A stretch of DNA of 64,000 nucleotides, from contig MAAO01000006.1 in NCBI GenBank assembly GCA_002163155.1, positions 1,240,001 through 1,304,000 on the forward strand, written 5' to 3'. The notes below the pieces were generated by a model, which was given only the letters and a program-made list of their open reading frames with translations, ran no database searches and was not told the origin of the DNA. The position numbers and the translations under genes are program-made. Positions 54,399-63,450 of the stretch are shown piece after piece. The stretch is from Halobacteriovorax marinus. GTDB lineage: Bacteria > Bdellovibrionota > Bacteriovoracia > Bacteriovoracales > Bacteriovoracaceae. Every line of letters starts with the position of its first letter. Position 1 is the first letter of the stretch.

Positions 54399-55274
54399 AT
54401 GGGGATCTTTTTTAATAAAAATAAAGAAAAAAGACCTGTTGGAAAAGGTAAAGTCGTAAGTTTTCTAAACCAGAAAGGTGGTGTTGGAAAAACGACTATG
54501 GCCTTTAATACCGCTCACGCATTGGCCCAAGATGGATCGAGGGTTCTTTGCATTGATATGGATCCGCAGGCAAATTTAAGTTACCTCTTTGACATCGATG
54601 TTTCAGAGACCGGAGCACCTTCAATTTTTCAATTGCTAGTCAACTCAGTACGTGAACTGAAAGCTCTTCACAGACCAGCTCTTTGGACAGATGTTGTATG
54701 CAAAGTTGGAAACATTGATATCATTCCAGCAGGGCAAGAGCTCTCAGGGTTTGAACTTACAGTTTCTGCTATTTCAGCACCAAGACCACTACTTCTAAAG
54801 AAATTCATTGAAATCAACGCGCTTAAAACAGTCTACGATTACATCGTCATCGATGGGCCACCTACGCTTGGTCTCATCGTTGTAAATATTCTCTGCGCCT
54901 CTGACGGAGCTATGGTTCCCTTTAGACCGGATGAATTCTCTCATAAAGGACTTAAGCACTTCTACCAAGTGCTAGAAGATATTGATGACATGGGGATTGT
55001 TGAGATTCCAGAAATTCTCGCCCATGTGCCAAACCTTGTGGACAGTCGTAGAAAACAAGAGGGGACAGACCTCGAGAGAATATCCACGACTCTTGGAGAA
55101 GAGGCAACGATTGTTGATCCTTTCTTAAATAGGGCGCAACTGGTAAAATCTCAAGCGCAGAAGAAGTCTGTTTTTGATTACTCATCAAAAGAGTTCTTAC
55201 CGCTGCAGTCAAAATTTTCAGAAATGGCGACTATTATAACTGATTGGTCAAAGGAGCATCGTAGTGAATGCTAA
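54399..55274 (+). CDS. orphan ParA-family ATPase
   Basis: ParA-type ATPase with deviant Walker A QKGGVGKTT (K26 and K31), Walker A' CIDMDPQAN and Walker B IVIDGPPTLG. It lacks an N-terminal helix-turn-helix. Such ATPases form gradients on DNA or membranes to place chromosomes or protein complexes. No ParB follows; instead a 92-residue gene overlaps its last 11 bases. CTGGAGGGTAAC precedes the ATG. It may position a cellular structure rather than segregate DNA. Confidence 0.9.
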   Translation: MGIFFNKNKEKRPVGKGKVVSFLNQKGGVGKTTMAFNTAHALAQDGSRVLCIDMDPQANLSYLFDIDVSETGAPSIFQLLVNSVRELKALHRPALWTDVVCKVGNIDIIPAGQELSGFELTVSAISAPRPLLLKKFIEINALKTVYDYIVIDGPPTLGLIVVNILCASDGAMVPFRPDEFSHKGLKHFYQVLEDIDDMGIVEIPEILAHVPNLVDSRRKQEGTDLERISTTLGEEATIVDPFLNRAQLVKSQAQKKSVFDYSSKEFLPLQSKFSEMATIITDWSKEHRSEC

Positions 55275-55542
55275 AGATAATACAAAGAAGAAAAATCCTC
55301 TCTATCATGTCTCTAGCGACGGAAAAGATGTGGAATCTGTTGATGGTGTTCTAGAACTTCTCATTAAGAAGTTAGGCCTTGATCCTGTCATTGCTATGCT
55401 TGAGGGTGTGCTTAACTTTCTCTCTGAGCAAGTTAAGTCCTACGCCATGTTCAGTGCCATTAAAGATCTCTATGATCAACTGCTAGAGAAGCTGATGAAT
55501 CTCTACGCTAGAGTAAGACCACTTTTAGAATTTGTAAGTTAA
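55264..55542 (+). CDS. small helical protein coupled to ParA (92 aa)
   Basis: Not recognised. The GTG start at 55264 lies inside the ParA gene after AAAGGAGCATC, giving tight coupling. After a basic and disordered N-terminus (NAKDNTKKKNP) come amphipathic helices (VLELLIKKLGLDPVIAMLEG, then FLSEQVKSYAMFSAI and LYDQLLEKLMNLYARV). It may be the partner that recruits or stimulates the ATPase, taking the place of ParB. Confidence 0.72.
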   Translation: MNAKDNTKKKNPLYHVSSDGKDVESVDGVLELLIKKLGLDPVIAMLEGVLNFLSEQVKSYAMFSAIKDLYDQLLEKLMNLYARVRPLLEFVS

Positions 55543-55553
55543 TTCAATAGACG

Positions 55554-55585
55554 AGACCTGCTTTTCATTGGCAGGTCTTTAATAT
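55554..55585 (+). terminator. terminator after the ParA operon
   Basis: AGACCTGC (55554-55561) pairs perfectly with GCAGGTCT (55571-55578) around nine bases, followed by an A/T-rich tail TTAATATTTC. Confidence 0.8.
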
Positions 55586-55590
55586 TTCTT

Positions 55591-57285
55591 TTAGAAACTC
55601 TTCTTTAGATATTTTATAGATTTTAAATGTTCAATCACTTCAGGTCTCTTCTTTAGTCCTGAATAGATAATCCTATTATTTCCAGAACGATTCACTAACT
55701 TTTTAACCGCTTTGATGCTCTTCTTAGTCCAGATACTTTTAACAAGCTCTAATCTTTTCTTCCCGCAGGTTCTATTAGAACATAGTGTATATAGCTCTCT
55801 ATTGAGATTCTTTAGTCCATGCATGGAGTTGTAATTAGGGGCCTCTTGTCCTTCAATTTCTAAACGAACAAGTGCGGCGTATTCATCGGTAATGACATCG
55901 ATGAAAATATCAAAGAAGAGAAATTTCTCTTCAAGCGTGAGTAGAGGAGACATAATCTTCCACTGCTTAAGAGGAAATTTATAAGTTTCAAAGTCCTTTC
56001 TAGTCATTCCAAGAATTCTAGAGAGCTCAATTTTTAGTATTTCAGCTCTATCAATTTTTATTGGAGGATAAGGCACTAGAAACGAGCGGCTCATCCACTT
56101 ATTAAGTTTTGAGGGGATACGCCCTTGCATTCCCATGCCTCTCTTATGGGGAAAGTTGGCTTCTTTAAAGAAGTTAATAGCAGCACCGGCACAGTTATTA
56201 GAAAAGAAAGTGTATCTTCCCATGTGCTCACTGATGACCCCTTTCACTTTTAAATTCTTTAGAGTCAGAGTGATCTTTTCTTTTTCAAAAACATTTAAAT
56301 ACTCAAGAGGTTTAATTTCGTCTTCAAAGGCCACGGCATTGAAACCTAATTTTTCCATGTCTTGGCCAAAGTTAACAAATAATTTAAATGGGACTTCCTT
56401 AAAATATTTAAGGGCTAGAGCTTTTGCACTTTCTTCATCATTTTCTGAAATATAGAGTGTCTTTTTACTCTTCTCTAAAAGCCACAGTTGTTGTCCAAAA
56501 TTAATCTTGAAGCTATTTTCTTTTTTGAGTGCTTCAAGCTTTTTGAAACTTCTCTTATAGGCCTGTTTGTAGAGGGCCTCATTTCTTTGTTTGTCTGTAG
56601 TGAAGGGAGTGACTTCTTTTTCTACAATCCCAATAGAGTAGGTGAACTCTTTCTTTTGAATATCATCGTAGAAAGTAATATCAAAAGTTTCAAAATTATC
56701 TTTTCCAAAAAGCTCAATTCCTTTCTTCTTTGCTTTCTTAGTCGCTTTAACTAATGACTTATTATAAACAACTTCTTCACCTTCGAGAATTTCATCCCAC
56801 CAAGTCATCAGTGTATTTATGAGATCTTCTCGCATCTTTTCTGATGAGGGAATTATATGTCGCTCTAGAGGTCTTTCATCTTGTTTAATATATTGTCTGA
56901 TGAAGAGGCGCATAGTTTTGACTAGGGGATAGATGCTATATCTTCCAACTAGACCTGCAACATTAGAAGTCTCTGGTGCGTCCACGTCGGCCACAAAACT
57001 CACGGCAATATCATTTCCAGGATCTTGGTCATTATCCACAAAGTGAATCAGCGCGTGGCCAAATTTACTCTCAATACGTATATCAGATTTTGCTGCAATG
57101 ATGAGCTCAAGGCCTATGATCTCGCCACGCTCTGCTCGCTTTGCAAGGCGCGCTATAAATTTCTTATTACGCTGGTACATTTCTCGGTGTGAGCTGGACC
57201 ATTGAAGAAATTCAATTGAGTCGTCGCTAGCGGCAAAGAGGTTTAAGCTTAAAAATATAAGTGTCAGTGCGAGTGTTATTTTCAT
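55591..57285 (-). CDS. exported DUF4105-like protein (564 aa)
   Basis: A signal peptide (MKITLALTLIFLSLNLFA) is present. The SKFGHALIHFVD segment (about residues 74-86) and a later RYTFFSNNCAGAAINFF (about 358-374) resemble the His and Asn-Cys motifs of DUF4105/Lnb N-terminal-domain proteins, which look like periplasmic cysteine-type hydrolases. This assignment is by eye and tentative. The remaining sequence is basic, with no membrane helices. No ribosome site is evident before the ATG. Confidence 0.65.
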   Translation of the reverse strand: MKITLALTLIFLSLNLFAASDDSIEFLQWSSSHREMYQRNKKFIARLAKRAERGEIIGLELIIAAKSDIRIESKFGHALIHFVDNDQDPGNDIAVSFVADVDAPETSNVAGLVGRYSIYPLVKTMRLFIRQYIKQDERPLERHIIPSSEKMREDLINTLMTWWDEILEGEEVVYNKSLVKATKKAKKKGIELFGKDNFETFDITFYDDIQKKEFTYSIGIVEKEVTPFTTDKQRNEALYKQAYKRSFKKLEALKKENSFKINFGQQLWLLEKSKKTLYISENDEESAKALALKYFKEVPFKLFVNFGQDMEKLGFNAVAFEDEIKPLEYLNVFEKEKITLTLKNLKVKGVISEHMGRYTFFSNNCAGAAINFFKEANFPHKRGMGMQGRIPSKLNKWMSRSFLVPYPPIKIDRAEILKIELSRILGMTRKDFETYKFPLKQWKIMSPLLTLEEKFLFFDIFIDVITDEYAALVRLEIEGQEAPNYNSMHGLKNLNRELYTLCSNRTCGKKRLELVKSIWTKKSIKAVKKLVNRSGNNRIIYSGLKKRPEVIEHLKSIKYLKKSF

Positions 57286-57377
57286 GTGAAATACATATTA
57301 TATGTTGAATGGAATAGCGAATTTAGAAATTTAGTGTGTGGTTCTAACGTACTGTAATTAGATGATGATTGTAATAA

Positions 57378-57668
57378 TTAGCGGGATCTCTTTCTAGTTT
57401 TCTTAATTTCAAATATCTCTGGTAGCTCTTCAAGCATTTGTTGGTCTTTTTTAAGGATCGCAGGCTTTCTTAACGCGCTGCTCGTAAGTGAAATAGAGTC
57501 ACTACCTGTCTCAACTTGTTTAGCCACTTTGGTTTGCGCCGAATCCCAAGCATGGAGCTCAATATTTGCTGCTGAATTCTGAAGCATTTCCAGCTCTGAT
57601 TGCAGACTAGCAAAGGCCACAAGGTTAACTAGGAATAGGAAAAATATAATAGATGTCTTGCCTAGCAT
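57378..57668 (-). CDS. small secreted protein of unknown function (96 aa)
   Basis: Not recognised. The start at 57668 follows GAGGAATCA and gives a signal peptide (MLGKTSIIFFLFLVNLVAFA). The short mature part is helical and ends in a basic KKTRKRSR. The upstream gene queA is divergent. Confidence 0.62.
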   Translation of the reverse strand: MLGKTSIIFFLFLVNLVAFASLQSELEMLQNSAANIELHAWDSAQTKVAKQVETGSDSISLTSSALRKPAILKKDQQMLEELPEIFEIKKTRKRSR

Positions 57669-57733
57669 TGATTCCTCATATAAAAACAAAATCTTATATT
57701 TATTATGACTAATTTCAGGAACTCTAGCAAGCC

Positions 57734-58780
57734 ATGAATGAACAAGATTTACTCCTTAGTAAATACGATTTTGATCTCCCAAAGGAACTTATCGCCACAA
57801 GGCCAGTTGCCGGACGTCACCATTCAAAGCTGTTGGTCTACAAAGTTAAATCCAATGAAGTTATTCACGATGAATTTAGAAATATCTCTAACTATATTCC
57901 CAAGTCTTCTCTTTTAGTTGTTAATCAAAGTAAAGTTTTCCCCTGCCGCCTCATGGGGACTAAGTCCACTGGTGGCAAGTGCGAAATCTTTATTTTAGAC
58001 ATTGAAAAAAATGCAGAAGGATTAAGAGAAGTCTTAATTAAGACAACTTCTAAGAAACGCCTTGAACAAGAGTTCTTCTTTGAAGATGGGCTAGTGGCAA
58101 AACTTAAGAAAATAGAAGAAGGTCAGTTCTTTGTAGAATTTAACCTAGATGATCTTGGGAGCTACCTAGAGAGTCATGGAAAAATTCCTATTCCCCCTTA
58201 TATTAGAAATGGGCAAAGTGACGAGCAAGATAAATCAGATTATCAAACTGTCTTCGCCAAAGATACGGGAAGTGTAGCCGCTCCTACTGCTGGACTACAT
58301 TTTACTGAAGACGTTTTCGCAGATCTTAGAGCAAAAGAAATAGAACGAGCAGAAGTGACTCTACACGTAGGACTTGGAACTTTTGCTCCAGTGAAAACAG
58401 ACAATTTAAAAGATCACAACATGCACACAGAGAGATACTTTGTAGATGTTGAAAATCTTAAAAAATTAAAATCACACAAGAGCATTTTTGCTGTGGGAAC
58501 AACTAGCCTTAGAGTGCTTGAGAGTTGTCATGACGGAAGTGACTTTGTGATTGAACCAAACGTTATAAAAGAGACCAATATATTCTTACACCCTGGAGTT
58601 GAAGTGAAATCAATTTCAGGTTTACTGACAAATTTTCATCTCCCAAAGTCGACGTTACTCATGCTTGTGAGTTCGCTGATAGGAAGAGAGAAAACACTAG
58701 AGCTCTACAAAACCGCCATTGAAAATGAGTACCGCTTCTTTTCATACGGGGATGCCATGCTCATCTTGAGGGACCAATGA
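57734..58780 (+). CDS. queA: S-adenosylmethionine:tRNA ribosyltransferase-isomerase
   Basis: QueA adds the cyclopentenediol ring to preQ1-modified tRNA to make epoxyqueuosine. Signatures include YDFDLPKELIATRPV, GSVAAPTAGLHFT, HVGLGTFAPVKTDN and the C-terminal NFHLPKSTLLMLVSSL. At 348 aa it is full length. It overlaps tgt by four bases (ATGA), so the queuosine genes are coupled. The ribosome site is weak. Confidence 0.96.
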   Translation: MNEQDLLLSKYDFDLPKELIATRPVAGRHHSKLLVYKVKSNEVIHDEFRNISNYIPKSSLLVVNQSKVFPCRLMGTKSTGGKCEIFILDIEKNAEGLREVLIKTTSKKRLEQEFFFEDGLVAKLKKIEEGQFFVEFNLDDLGSYLESHGKIPIPPYIRNGQSDEQDKSDYQTVFAKDTGSVAAPTAGLHFTEDVFADLRAKEIERAEVTLHVGLGTFAPVKTDNLKDHNMHTERYFVDVENLKKLKSHKSIFAVGTTSLRVLESCHDGSDFVIEPNVIKETNIFLHPGVEVKSISGLLTNFHLPKSTLLMLVSSLIGREKTLELYKTAIENEYRFFSYGDAMLILRDQ

Positions 58781-59895
58781 CTTCAATTTATACTAACGTT
58801 GCCTACGATGGTAAGGCGCGAGCAGGTGTTATAAAAACTGCTCACGGTGATATTGAAACACCGATTTTCATGCCGGTAGGAACTAGGGCCACTGTGAAAT
58901 GCATGTGGCAAGATCAATTGGACGAGATTGGTTCTCAGATCATTCTTGGAAATACTTATCACCTCTACTTACGTCCAGGCCACGAGCTCATTGAACGCGT
59001 GGGTGGTGGACTGCATGGATTTATGAATTGGCAAAAACCAATTCTTACTGACAGTGGGGGATTTCAAGTCTTCTCACTTTCAGATATGAATAAACTAACT
59101 GAAGAAGGGGTGCGTTTTCAATCCCATATTGATGGCTCTTACCACATGATTTCTCCAGAGAAATCCATGGAGATTCAACGAGCTCTGGGCAGTGATATCG
59201 TCATGAATTTTGATGAGTGTCCCGCTCTTCCGGCCACTAAAGAAAGACTGCGCGAAAGTATGGAGCTGACTGTTCGTTGGGCCAAGCGTTGTCGTGACTT
59301 TGAATTAAAAGAACACCAAAACCTCTTTGGAATTATCCAAGGTGGATTACATCTTGATCTTCGTACGGAATGTATGGAGCGTTTAGTTGAGATGGACTTT
59401 GAAGGTTTCGCCATTGGTGGACTCAGTGTTGGTGAGAAGAACGATGAAATGGTGCAGTTTTGTTCTGACTTTGTGCACACTATGCCTAAGGACAAGCCAC
59501 GCTATCTGATGGGTGTGGGAAAACCGCTAGATATCCTTACGGGAATTAAAAATGGGTTAGACATGTTTGACTGTGTTCTCCCCACTAGAAATGCTCGTAA
59601 TGGCCAATTTCTGACACACGATGGACCACTTAATATAAAGAAAGAACGTTTTAAAGAAGATCCATTGCCACCAGATCCAGATTGTAGCTGTAAAGTGTGC
59701 AAGACCTATTCTAGATCTTACGTGAGACATCTCTATAATACCGGTGAATATCTTGCGGGGCAGCTAATTAGTTATCACAACTTACACTTCTTTATCGAGA
59801 TGACGAAGAACGCAAGGCGACATATTATTGCGGGTACGTTTGACGAATATTACAAGACCTTCTATAACAAATACACTTCAAAACAATGGGTTTAA
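58777..59895 (+). CDS. tgt: queuine tRNA-ribosyltransferase
   Basis: Tgt exchanges guanine 34 of tRNA for preQ1. The active-site aspartates lie in LTDSGGFQVFSLS and FDCVLPTRNAR. The zinc site is CSCKVC with a later His (HNLHF). IQGG and GGLSVGE are also conserved. At 372 aa it is normal. Like queA, it stands before yajC, a common order in Proteobacteria. Confidence 0.97.
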   Translation: MTSIYTNVAYDGKARAGVIKTAHGDIETPIFMPVGTRATVKCMWQDQLDEIGSQIILGNTYHLYLRPGHELIERVGGGLHGFMNWQKPILTDSGGFQVFSLSDMNKLTEEGVRFQSHIDGSYHMISPEKSMEIQRALGSDIVMNFDECPALPATKERLRESMELTVRWAKRCRDFELKEHQNLFGIIQGGLHLDLRTECMERLVEMDFEGFAIGGLSVGEKNDEMVQFCSDFVHTMPKDKPRYLMGVGKPLDILTGIKNGLDMFDCVLPTRNARNGQFLTHDGPLNIKKERFKEDPLPPDPDCSCKVCKTYSRSYVRHLYNTGEYLAGQLISYHNLHFFIEMTKNARRHIIAGTFDEYYKTFYNKYTSKQWV

Positions 59896-59919
59896 CCACA
59901 ATTATTTAAGGATATGAAT

Positions 59920-60270
59920 ATGTTAGATTTTTTATTTACTCCAGTTTTCGCAGAAGAAGCTTCAGCAGCTACAGCAGCTACAGGCGGACTACAATCATTT
60001 CTTCCAATGATTCTTATCTTTGGGATTTTCTACTTCCTAATGATCAGACCACAAGCAAAGAAAGCTAAAGACGAACAAGCAATGATTAGTACTCTTGGTA
60101 AAGGTGAAGAGATCTTCACTAAGTCTGGTCTTTTTGGAACGATTAGAGGAATGACTGATAAAGTGATCACACTTGAAATCGCTGAAGGAACAAAAATAAA
60201 AATTCTTAGAAGCCAAATTGGTGGAAAAGCTTCAACTATTTTTGAAAAGAAGACAGAAGAAAAGAAATAA
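59920..60270 (+). CDS. yajC: preprotein translocase accessory protein YajC
   Basis: YajC is an inner-membrane partner of SecDF. One membrane helix (PMILIFGIFYFLMIRPQAKKAKDE) is followed by the family beta domain ISTLGKGEEIFTKSGLFGTI. The ATG at 59920 is chosen because AAGGA lies seven bases before it; the ATG at 59914 leaves only one base. Its place between tgt and the tat/sec genes is conserved. Confidence 0.95.
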   Translation: MLDFLFTPVFAEEASAATAATGGLQSFLPMILIFGIFYFLMIRPQAKKAKDEQAMISTLGKGEEIFTKSGLFGTIRGMTDKVITLEIAEGTKIKILRSQIGGKASTIFEKKTEEKK

Positions 60271-60302
60271 TTTTTCACAACTCTTAGAGTTTCGAGGTTT
60301 AG

Positions 60303-60656
60303 ATGTTTGGTTTAGGAATGGGCGAGTTATTAGTTATTGCTCTATTTGCTCTACTTTTTATTGGACCTAAGAAATTACCTGAACTGGCAAAAGGTTTAGG
60401 AAAAGGTCTTAGGGAATTTCAAAAAGCAAAAGACGAGATTTTTGATCAAGTAAAGAACCCAACGCCAGAAGAAAAGACTTCTGAAACTCTAGCAGAACAA
60501 GAAAAAGAAAAAGAAAATCAAAAAGAAGATGAAACAGTGGCGAAAACTTCGCAAGACGCCACTGACATTGAGGATGTGGAGTCGATAAAAATTACTGACT
60601 CCGATTCAGAATCCTCAACGAATAAAAATACCGATCACAAAAATTCTGACGCATAA
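60303..60656 (+). CDS. tatA: TatA-type twin-arginine translocase subunit
   Basis: An N-terminal membrane helix (MGELLVIALFALLFIGPKKLP) with the FIGPKKLP hinge and amphipathic helix ELAKGLGKGLREFQKAKDE is diagnostic of TatA/B. The C-terminal tail of about 65 residues is acidic and Ser/Glu-rich. It is placed with TatA because the hinge and helix are TatA-like. tatC is not in this window. GAGG precedes the ATG. Confidence 0.9.
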   Translation: MFGLGMGELLVIALFALLFIGPKKLPELAKGLGKGLREFQKAKDEIFDQVKNPTPEEKTSETLAEQEKEKENQKEDETVAKTSQDATDIEDVESIKITDSDSESSTNKNTDHKNSDA

Positions 60657-60682
60657 CCACCAATCCAATTATTTTGGTGGTT
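60655..60682 (+). other. stem-loop after tatA
   Basis: AACCACCAA (60655-60663) pairs perfectly with TTGGTGGTT (60674-60682) around ten bases, overlapping the tatA stop. No T run follows, so it may be an RNA-processing or stabilising element rather than a strong terminator. Confidence 0.5.
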
Positions 60683-60696
60683 TGCCCATCTGCCCA

Positions 60697-60726
60697 TTGC
60701 TTTTTTACTGACTTATCCACTATACT
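60697..60726 (+). promoter_or_regulatory. possible promoter of secD
   Basis: TTGCTT (60697-60702) and TATACT (60721-60726) are 18 bases apart, after the tatA stem-loop and 69 bases before secD. A separate transcript for secDF is plausible. Confidence 0.4.
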
Positions 60727-60794
60727 TTTATGAGTTTTAAAATCTAATGACTTTTTGAGGGCCTTCGCCCTTATCAATCCTATGAGGAGTAAGA

Positions 60795-62507
60795 ATGAAA
60801 AGAAGCTGGTGGTATCGCTTTATTTTCCTAATTTTGGTTACTGTAATTTCTGCAGTGGTAATTTTACCGACGGCCATGAATTTTCAAGAGGAAGGTAACT
60901 ACCCTGTAAAATCTAAAATTAACTTAGGACTAGACCTTCAAGGTGGTCTCTACATGATTCTTGGAATCGACTTTAAGAAAGTCTATAAAGAAGAAGTGAA
61001 GGGATACGGAAGAAAGCTTGAGAGCCTTTTAGTAGATAACGGGATGAGTTCAACAACAGGTGAGATGGACCTTTCTGATGAAATGGATCCAAAAATCAAC
61101 ATTGTACTTACTAACCCTAGTGACATGGACAATGCGAAAGCAAAAATCCACGAATTCTATCAAGGTTATATAAGAATTACTGGTGACTCTGGAGCGAACC
61201 TTCAGGTGGCGCTAACGAAAGTTTTAAAAACTCAAATCGAAGAACAATCAGTTTCTAAATCGATTGAAGTTATTAGAAATAGAATTGATGAGTTTGGTGT
61301 AACTGAGCCTGAGATTATTTCTCAAGGTAATGACAGAATCATCATTCAACTTCCTGGTGTAAAAGATATCGAAAGAGCGAAAGATCTTATTGGTAAGACA
61401 GCGAAGTTAACTTTCAACCTAGTAAACAATGAAGTTAGTCCTGTGACTATTCAAGGTTGGATCAATAAAGCTGAAGCAACTGGAATTGTTTTCAAAAAAG
61501 GTGAGAGATTCTCTACTTACCTTAATGGAATGAATGATTACTTAAGAGCACAGAAACTTCTTCCTAAAGGATGGGTTCTAGCTTTTGAAAAGAAAGTATC
61601 TAAGTTAACAAATGAACTTGAGTCTAAGATTCCTTACCTTGTAGAAGAAAATACAACTCTTACAGGTGACGCTTTACAAGACGCTAGAGTTCAAATTGAT
61701 CAACAAAAAAATGAGCCATATGTTTCACTTGAGTTTAAATCTGCAGGAGCTAAGCTCTTTGAAGAAATCACAGGTGCAAATATCGGAAGACAACTTGCTA
61801 TCATCTTAGATGGTAACGTTTATTCTGCTCCAAATATCCAATCAAGAATTGGTGGTGGTCGTGCTCAAATTACACTAGGTTCTGGTGGCTTTAATAGAGT
61901 TATGAAAGAGTCTAGAGATTTAGCACTAGTTCTAAGAGCAGGGGCGCTTCCAGTGCAACTTGATTTCTTAGAGCAAAGAACTGTTGGACCTTCTCTTGGA
62001 CAAGATTCTATTGAGAAAGCAAGATTTGCTTCTTTCATCGCTTGTGTGGTTGTTTTTGCTTTCATTCTTTTCTACTACAAAGTAAGTGGAATGGTTGCCA
62101 TCTTTACATTAACTTTAAACGTTCTCATTGTTCTTGCTTGTCTAGTAGGTCTTGAAGCCACTCTTACGCTTCCAGGTATTGCTGGTATTGCTCTTACAAT
62201 TGGTATGGCGGTTGATGCGAATATTATTATCTACGAGAGAATTCGAGAAGAAGTTCGAAAGGGTGTAGGTTTTTACAAAGCTGTTGAAAGTGGATTTGAA
62301 TCTGCCTTTTGGACAATTGTTGATGCCAACATTACAACGGCCCTTGCTGGTTTCTGTCTATTAAACTTTGGTACAGGTCCAATTAGAGGATTTGCGGTAA
62401 CACTTATTATCGGAATTTTCGCTACAGTTTACACTTCGTACTTTGTAGGGAAGCTAATTTTTGAATTTTACATGGACAAAGTCGAAGGAAAAGACCTTAG
62501 CATTTAA
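60795..62507 (+). CDS. secD: protein translocase subunit SecD
   Basis: SecD is the large RND-type subunit that uses the proton gradient to aid export. It has an N-terminal helix, the LGLDLQGGLYMILG P1 motif, the periplasmic P1 and P4 domains and five further helices after about residue 400 with GIALTIGMAVDANIIIYERIREE. The 570-residue length is near the usual size. GAGGAGTAAG precedes the ATG, and secF follows after 16 bases. Confidence 0.96.
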   Translation: MKRSWWYRFIFLILVTVISAVVILPTAMNFQEEGNYPVKSKINLGLDLQGGLYMILGIDFKKVYKEEVKGYGRKLESLLVDNGMSSTTGEMDLSDEMDPKINIVLTNPSDMDNAKAKIHEFYQGYIRITGDSGANLQVALTKVLKTQIEEQSVSKSIEVIRNRIDEFGVTEPEIISQGNDRIIIQLPGVKDIERAKDLIGKTAKLTFNLVNNEVSPVTIQGWINKAEATGIVFKKGERFSTYLNGMNDYLRAQKLLPKGWVLAFEKKVSKLTNELESKIPYLVEENTTLTGDALQDARVQIDQQKNEPYVSLEFKSAGAKLFEEITGANIGRQLAIILDGNVYSAPNIQSRIGGGRAQITLGSGGFNRVMKESRDLALVLRAGALPVQLDFLEQRTVGPSLGQDSIEKARFASFIACVVVFAFILFYYKVSGMVAIFTLTLNVLIVLACLVGLEATLTLPGIAGIALTIGMAVDANIIIYERIREEVRKGVGFYKAVESGFESAFWTIVDANITTALAGFCLLNFGTGPIRGFAVTLIIGIFATVYTSYFVGKLIFEFYMDKVEGKDLSI

Positions 62508-62523
62508 GGTCTAGGAGTTAATA

Positions 62524-63447
62524 ATGTTAGAAATAATTAAAAGTAATACAAGTATAAATTTTGTCAGTAAGTTTTCTAAAACTGCTATTATTTCTTTAAT
62601 TCTTGTTGCTGTTTCAGTTTTTGGAATCGTGACGAAATTGAATTATGGAGTAGATTTTAGAGGTGGAGCTGAAATTCAAATTAAGTTTCAAGAAGCTGTG
62701 AACTTAAATGATGTGAGAAAAACTTTGAAGGCCGCTGGTTTCAAAGGAATCGCAGCACAAAGTATCGGTGAATTATCTGAGAACGAATTTATTGTAAAAG
62801 TTCAAGGTGATGAAACGAATCTTAACGAAATCACTGAGCAAGTTTCTACTTCTCTTAAGAATTCGTTTTCTGCTCAAGGAGTAGAAGTTCGTAAGGTTGA
62901 TATCGTTGGTCCAAAGGCCGGTGCACAACTGAGAATTTCTGGTTTCCAAGCAATGCTTTGGGCGCTAATTGCCATTATGATTTATATCGGACTTCGTTTC
63001 GATTTTAAATATTCACCAGGCGCTATCTTTGCACTCTTTCATGATGTGACGATTATTCTTGGTGTCTTTTCATTCTGTAATATTGAATTCACACTGCAGA
63101 CAGTAGCAGCGCTTCTAGCGGTTATTGGTTACTCTGTGAATGATACGGTTATTGTTTACGATAGAGTGAGAGAGCATGAAGAGAAGTATGCTGATCTACC
63201 TCTTTCTACTCACATTAACCAAGCTGTAAACGAGACGCTTTCAAGAACAATCATGACTTCTTTAACAACTTTGTTTGTTTCTGTTGTTATGTACTCATTT
63301 GGTGGACTAGCTATTAGAGATTTCTTCTTAGCTATTACTCTAGGTGTTGTGATCGGGACATACTCTTCAATTTTTGTTGCAGCTCCAATCACACTTCTTT
63401 TTGATAAATTCTCCAAAGGTGATGTTGAAGCTCCGGCCGAGGCATAG
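62524..63447 (+). CDS. secF: protein translocase subunit SecF
   Basis: SecF pairs with SecD. The signatures LNYGVDFRGGAEIQIKF near the start and GYSVNDTVIVYDRVREH in the membrane half are both present, with six predicted helices. The 307-residue length is typical. AGGAG precedes the ATG. The stop is in the same frame as the exported gene that follows. Confidence 0.96.
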   Translation: MLEIIKSNTSINFVSKFSKTAIISLILVAVSVFGIVTKLNYGVDFRGGAEIQIKFQEAVNLNDVRKTLKAAGFKGIAAQSIGELSENEFIVKVQGDETNLNEITEQVSTSLKNSFSAQGVEVRKVDIVGPKAGAQLRISGFQAMLWALIAIMIYIGLRFDFKYSPGAIFALFHDVTIILGVFSFCNIEFTLQTVAALLAVIGYSVNDTVIVYDRVREHEEKYADLPLSTHINQAVNETLSRTIMTSLTTLFVSVVMYSFGGLAIRDFFLAITLGVVIGTYSSIFVAAPITLLFDKFSKGDVEAPAEA

Positions 63448-63450
63448 TCT

